In this document: positions 6,252 through 9,332 of the stretch, piece after piece
Layout of the letters: each line of letters begins with the position of its first letter
Position numbering within the stretch: position 1 is the first letter of the stretch
Assembly (NCBI GenBank): GCA_002796045.1
Contig: PCVM01000021.1
Span: 1-9,332, forward strand
Direction: 5' to 3'
Source of the DNA: Candidatus Roizmanbacteria bacterium CG11_big_fil_rev_8_21_14_0_20_36_8
GTDB lineage: Bacteria > Patescibacteriota > Microgenomatia > UBA1406 > GWC2-37-13
Length of the DNA: 9,332 nucleotides
Notes under the pieces: model-generated
Seen by the model: the letters and a program-made list of their open reading frames with translations, nothing else
Databases searched by the model: none
What the model was told of the DNA's origin: nothing
Made by a program: the position numbers and the translations under genes

Positions 6252-7081
6252 TGACTTCCTCCAAAGAATCGGATGATATAATTTTAAAACCAAATCAGGA
6301 AATTCAACTTGAATTACTTCACAAAAGTGCTATGGATATGCCTCATAGATCTTCACGTGAACGTAATCAATCCAAAACGTTGAATCTTGCATTATACTTA
6401 CTTGATGAAGGTCCAAGCTTGAGGGATGTTATTCTTGTGATTAGTCAAGAATATAGACATAGGTCAAATCAACAAATTTCAGATGAACTTCGTACACGAA
6501 CACTGACTAGCCTTTACGCATTGTTTAACACATCACTAGGTAAAGTCGGTGCAGAAGATTTCCTTTTCCTTGCACCAGTTAGCGCCCGCAGCCTCATACA
6601 CGGCGGTTTGGTTGACGAAAAAATAAGACAAGAAGTTATTGGCAGGGCTCACGATCGATATCTAAATGGTGCTCAAAATCACACGCCTGAAAATACTCTA
6701 ACCATTGGAAGATTTGACCCTGAAACGTTATTGATAAGGGAAGTTGGCACTAGATCATTCCCAATAGAAGTAAATGGTGAACAAAGGCTTGGAGAGATAA
6801 ATGAATATACAACTTATGCATTAACAACTAATGGCATTTCAAGGCTTAGCATGGTACGAGCAGATCCTCATTATCATAATTATGACACGTGTTACAATGG
6901 TGAAGTGGTTGAGCGCCATTTAGAATTGGAATATGACAAATTGGATATTGCTCAAATATTTCAAAACGAACCCCGCCTCCCCACTGAGGTATCAGATCAA
7001 GAACTTTCTATTTTATTACATCATACTGTTCACAATATAGTAGATCCTCAAATGCAGCTTAAATCTCGTCAATTATATTAA
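6251..7081 (+). CDS. Unrecognised 276-residue soluble protein
   Basis: I do not recognise a family or catalytic motif. No signal peptide or membrane helix is visible, so it is probably cytoplasmic. The N-terminal 40 residues are polar and probably disordered. Residues about 42-135 look mostly helical (for example LNLALYLLDEG, LRDVILVISQEY, DEKIRQEVIGRAHDRYL). Residues about 148-230 look like mixed strands, with a histidine- and aspartate-rich RADPHYHNYDTCYNGE stretch (203-218) holding the only cysteine, C214. A last helix, DQELSILLHHTVHNIV (249-264), closes the protein. Composition is unlike its neighbour: 21 arginines to 8 lysines, whereas the next gene has 17 arginines to 70 lysines. It lies 11 bases after the glycosyltransferase and 23 bases before the acyl-CoA synthetase, so it may be part of the same transcript. 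Coding is supported by the long open frame, the tight spacing and a protein-like hydrophobic pattern. The histidine cluster could bind metal, but that is speculation. Confidence 0.8.
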   Translation: MTSSKESDDIILKPNQEIQLELLHKSAMDMPHRSSRERNQSKTLNLALYLLDEGPSLRDVILVISQEYRHRSNQQISDELRTRTLTSLYALFNTSLGKVGAEDFLFLAPVSARSLIHGGLVDEKIRQEVIGRAHDRYLNGAQNHTPENTLTIGRFDPETLLIREVGTRSFPIEVNGEQRLGEINEYTTYALTTNGISRLSMVRADPHYHNYDTCYNGEVVERHLELEYDKLDIAQIFQNEPRLPTEVSDQELSILLHHTVHNIVDPQMQLKSRQLY

Positions 7082-7090
7082 CGACTTAGG

Positions 7091-7096
7091 TATACT
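7091..7096 (+). promoter_or_regulatory. -10-like box before the acyl-CoA synthetase
   Basis: TATACT (5 of 6 to TATAAT) lies eight bases before the ATG at 7105, inside the 23-base gap after the 276-residue gene. The position would give a leader of one or two bases, as at hisS. No -35 hexamer is recognisable 16-18 bases upstream. The bases between (GAAAAGAT) contain only a very poor Shine-Dalgarno match. It is tentative, and read-through from the upstream genes is equally possible. Confidence 0.35.
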
Positions 7097-7104
7097 GAAA
7101 AGAT

Positions 7105-9195
7105 ATGAGTCTTTCAGATAATATTTTTTCCCCTTCATCTATTGCGATTGTCGGTGTGTCAGAAAATCCACAAAAAGTCGGTCATATTGTCGCCTCAAAC
7201 ATGCAAAAACAGAGATTTTCAGGAAAGTTATATTTTATAAATCCAAAAGGCGTTATGATCCTCGGTCAAAAGACTTTTGTTGATTTGAAATCTATCAATA
7301 AAAAGATTGATCTTGTGGTTTTGGCAATACCTGCGGCGATGGCCGTCGATTATATTGATGAAATTGCTGAAATTGGCTGTAAAAATATTGTTTTATATGC
7401 TGCCGGATTTAAAGAATATCATACGGAACAAACTGATTTATTAGATAATAAACTGTTGGAAAAGTTGCAAAAATATAAAATAAATCTCCTTGGTCCAAAC
7501 TGTATTGGCTATATAAACACCTCAAAAAAAATCAATACTACATTTTTTACCTCAATTCCTGACCGTGGAAATATTAGTATCATATCTCAATCTGGAGCTT
7601 TGGGAAGCGCACTGCTTGACTACATCGTCACAAAGCCTGGTTTTGGAATTTCATATTTTATTAGTCTTGGAAATAAGCTCGATATTGATGAAACAGACTG
7701 CCTACTCCATCTTTTGGATGATGATAAGACAAAAGTGATAGGTATTTATCTTGAAGATGTGTCAGATGGCGAGCGCTTTGTCACCGCGCTCGCGGAAACT
7801 ACAAAGCAAAAACCAGTCATAATTTTAAAATCTGGAAAATCAAAAGAAGGTTCAAGCGCAGCTAAATCTCACACAGGAAGCATGATCGTTGACGATGGAT
7901 CATTTTCGTCTGCGGTCCGTCAGGCTGGGGCAATTCGTGCTAAAACTTACGCCGAGTTTGAGATGCTTTTGAAGTTGTATAGCCTCGACACTATTCCAAC
8001 AAATAAAAATGTACTTGTCCTTTCAAATGCAGGAGGAATGGGAGTCCTTTTGGTTGACGAACTAATCAGTAATGGATTGAAGCTCGTAACTATTTCAAAG
8101 GATACAATGCTTAAATTAGGTCAAACTTTTGGAGAGATGAAAAAAATATCAGTCCATAATCCGATCGATTTATTAGGAGACGCAAGTGCTTTTGATTATG
8201 AGAAAGCTGTAAACTTCACATTATCTGAAAAAAATATCGGCGCTGTGATTGTGCTTTTGACTCCACAGGCGACAACTGAGATCGTCAAAACTGCAAAAGT
8301 ACTCGTAAAAATGTCAAAAACTTTTCACTTTAAGCAAATTTACCCAATATTTATGGGAAAAGAAGCTGTTCGCCCAGCTCATATAATATTTGAAAAGGAA
8401 AAAATGGCAAGTTTTAGGTATTTTTCAGCTCTTCCTAAGGCTTTAAAAAAAATGATTGATGCAAATGATGTTTTGTTATCGAGAAAGGCATCACTTAATA
8501 GCCATGAAATAAGACTAATTCTTGCTAAAAATAAGTTAAATATTACTGAAATCTTGTCGCAAAATAAGGAAAATTCTGTAATAAATATGCAGGATTCATT
8601 AAGATTGTTATCGCTTTCAGGAGTTATAACAGCAAAATTAGACCTAATGATCAATGATCTTAATATTGACGATGTTATTAAAAAATTTGGATTTCCATTA
8701 GTTGCTAAAATTGCATCAAGTAAAATTTCTCACAAAACTGAGGTAAAAGGTGTCGTTACTGGTATCGAAAATCGCACACGATTAGCTGAAGTTTTTAGAA
8801 AATTTTTAAAAATTCCTGGATGTGAAGGCTGTTATATACAAAAGCAGTATTCAGGTCATGAATTGATAATTGGTGCAAAACGTGACAAAACATTTGGAAC
8901 AGTTGTTATCGTCGGGCTTGGTGGTATTTATGCAGAGCTATTTGATGAAATTGTCCAACTTGTTTACCCTTTTTCAATTTCTGATCTAAACTTTTCTCTA
9001 AAAAATACGAAACTATTACGACTCACAAAGAATTTTAGAAATATGACTCCAATCAATATAAAAGAGCTTTTTAATATTCTTATCAAAGTTGGGACTTTGG
9101 TAGACAAATATCCTCAAATAAAAGAGATAGATATTAATCCAATTATTATTTCGGAGATGGGGATGATGGCCGTTGATGCTCGCGTTGTAGTTTAA
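7105..9195 (+). CDS. ADP-forming acyl-CoA synthetase, fused alpha-beta subunits
   Basis: Converts acetyl-CoA or another acyl-CoA plus ADP and phosphate to the free acid, CoA and ATP, conserving energy in fermentation; the reverse direction is possible. The 696-residue protein has a CoA-binding Rossmann domain first (about 8-130: SIAIVGVSENPQKVGHIV, LYFINPKG, LLGPNCIGYIN). Succinyl-CoA-synthetase-like domains follow, with SIISQSGALGSALLDY (158-173), E217 in YLEDVSDG and the probable phosphohistidine H256 in AAKSHTGS. A second ligase domain has VLSNAGGMGVLLVDEL and HNPIDLLG. The C-terminal ATP-grasp beta part (about 490-696) carries FPLVAKIASSKISHKTEVKGV with H543, then VGLGGIYAELFDE and EIDINPIII. 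E217 and H256 match the catalytic Glu218 and His257 described for archaeal ACD alpha subunits, and H543 sits where the beta-subunit swinging histidine is expected. Full length and intact. The acyl substrate cannot be told. The 3' end overlaps cysS on the other strand. Confidence 0.95.
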   Translation: MSLSDNIFSPSSIAIVGVSENPQKVGHIVASNMQKQRFSGKLYFINPKGVMILGQKTFVDLKSINKKIDLVVLAIPAAMAVDYIDEIAEIGCKNIVLYAAGFKEYHTEQTDLLDNKLLEKLQKYKINLLGPNCIGYINTSKKINTTFFTSIPDRGNISIISQSGALGSALLDYIVTKPGFGISYFISLGNKLDIDETDCLLHLLDDDKTKVIGIYLEDVSDGERFVTALAETTKQKPVIILKSGKSKEGSSAAKSHTGSMIVDDGSFSSAVRQAGAIRAKTYAEFEMLLKLYSLDTIPTNKNVLVLSNAGGMGVLLVDELISNGLKLVTISKDTMLKLGQTFGEMKKISVHNPIDLLGDASAFDYEKAVNFTLSEKNIGAVIVLLTPQATTEIVKTAKVLVKMSKTFHFKQIYPIFMGKEAVRPAHIIFEKEKMASFRYFSALPKALKKMIDANDVLLSRKASLNSHEIRLILAKNKLNITEILSQNKENSVINMQDSLRLLSLSGVITAKLDLMINDLNIDDVIKKFGFPLVAKIASSKISHKTEVKGVVTGIENRTRLAEVFRKFLKIPGCEGCYIQKQYSGHELIIGAKRDKTFGTVVIVGLGGIYAELFDEIVQLVYPFSISDLNFSLKNTKLLRLTKNFRNMTPINIKELFNILIKVGTLVDKYPQIKEIDINPIIISEMGMMAVDARVVV

Positions 9196-9332
9196 ATCCC
9201 CCAAAATTATCATGAACTGTATAACCTCTTTTTTCTATCTCAATTCTTATTTCATCTGATTTTTTGAACTCATGATTATCTCTTGCTAGTTTTCTATTTT
9301 CAGCTAATTCAATTATTTCATCTGGAATTTTT
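9146..9332 (-). CDS. cysS: Cysteinyl-tRNA synthetase, C-terminal end only
   Basis: The last 61 codons of a gene entering from the right edge on the minus strand. The class I enzyme charges tRNA-Cys with cysteine. The visible part reads IPDEIIELAENRKLARDNHE then FKKSDEIRIEIEKRGYTVHD. This is the helical C-terminal signature of CysS (IP-E-I-L-E-R--AR--K-F--SDE-R--I---GY-V-D). The catalytic HIGH and KMSKS motifs lie outside the window. After the usual ending (near GGFKLQR) the frame continues for about ten residues rich in Ser, Pro and His before TAA at 9148-9146. This tail is encoded antisense to the last codons of the acyl-CoA synthetase, giving a 50-base tail-to-tail overlap. Confidence rests on the distinctive pattern; only the end is seen. 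Confidence 0.85.
   Translation of the reverse strand, partial: KIPDEIIELAENRKLARDNHEFKKSDEIRIEIEKRGYTVHDNFGGFKLQREHQRPSSPSPK

Noticed and set aside
8379..8654. A 91-codon minus-strand open frame
   Set aside because: Antisense to the synthetase linker and ATP-grasp region; hydrophobic content reflects the complementary strand.
9016..9213. A 65-codon minus-strand open frame crossing the synthetase end
   Set aside because: It is in a different frame from the cysS reading, which has the recognisable CysS C-terminal signature.
1..9332. TGA recoding (code 25 of Gracilibacteria/SR1)
   Set aside because: No conserved domain is interrupted by in-frame TGA, and TGA ends the protease gene at the expected family length.
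1..9332. tRNA, rRNA, CRISPR array, insertion sequence or prophage signals
   Set aside because: No cloverleaf with a T-loop motif, no spaced direct repeats, and no transposase, integrase or terminal inverted repeats were seen on either strand.

Overview
The window is AT-rich (by eye about two-thirds A+T), gene-dense chromosomal DNA. Standard stop codons, including TGA after the S41 protease, fit every gene, and no reading frame needs TGA decoded as an amino acid. The likely source is a Candidate Phyla Radiation (Patescibacteria) bacterium, possibly Microgenomates-like. This rests on small lysine/isoleucine-rich proteins, a short 88-residue bS6 and 68-residue bS18, a rpsF-ssb-rpsR cluster with no rplI after it, a large GT39-type membrane glycosyltransferase with a characteristic C-terminal ending, and no Shine-Dalgarno sequence before any gene. 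The lineage is inference; no 16S rRNA gene or other decisive marker is present.

Layout. Bases 1-4401 all read on the minus strand. In transcription order they carry rpsF (bS6), ssb and rpsR (zinc-type bS18), a 132-base gap with a possible terminator hairpin, an unrecognised 238-residue protein, an S41 carboxyl-terminal processing protease, and hisS, whose 3' end runs off the left edge. An 83-base divergent spacer (4402-4484) separates these from three plus-strand genes: a GT-C/GT39 membrane glycosyltransferase, an unrecognised 276-residue soluble protein, and a fused ADP-forming acyl-CoA synthetase. The 3' end of cysS enters from the right edge on the minus strand and overlaps the synthetase gene tail to tail by 50 bases.

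How it works together. The left half is mostly housekeeping: small-subunit ribosome assembly, single-strand DNA binding, tRNA charging with histidine, and envelope proteolysis. The plus-strand trio joins an envelope glycosylation enzyme to an energy-conserving enzyme that makes ATP from acyl-CoA, with an orphan gene between them. The short spacings (11 and 23 bases) allow co-transcription, but -10-like boxes lie next to the starts of the second and third genes.

The most notable signals are (1) leaderless or nearly leaderless promoter geometry, clearest at hisS and rpsF, together with the lack of Shine-Dalgarno sites; (2) the orphan gene at 6251-7081, whose arginine/lysine balance is the reverse of its neighbour's and whose start abuts a perfect palindrome containing TATAAT; (3) the unknown protein with a lipoyl-like segment beside the S41 protease; and (4) an apparent C-terminal extension of CysS into the antisense of the neighbouring gene. 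I saw no mobile element, CRISPR array, tRNA or rRNA gene. No gene-free stretch exceeds 300 bases.
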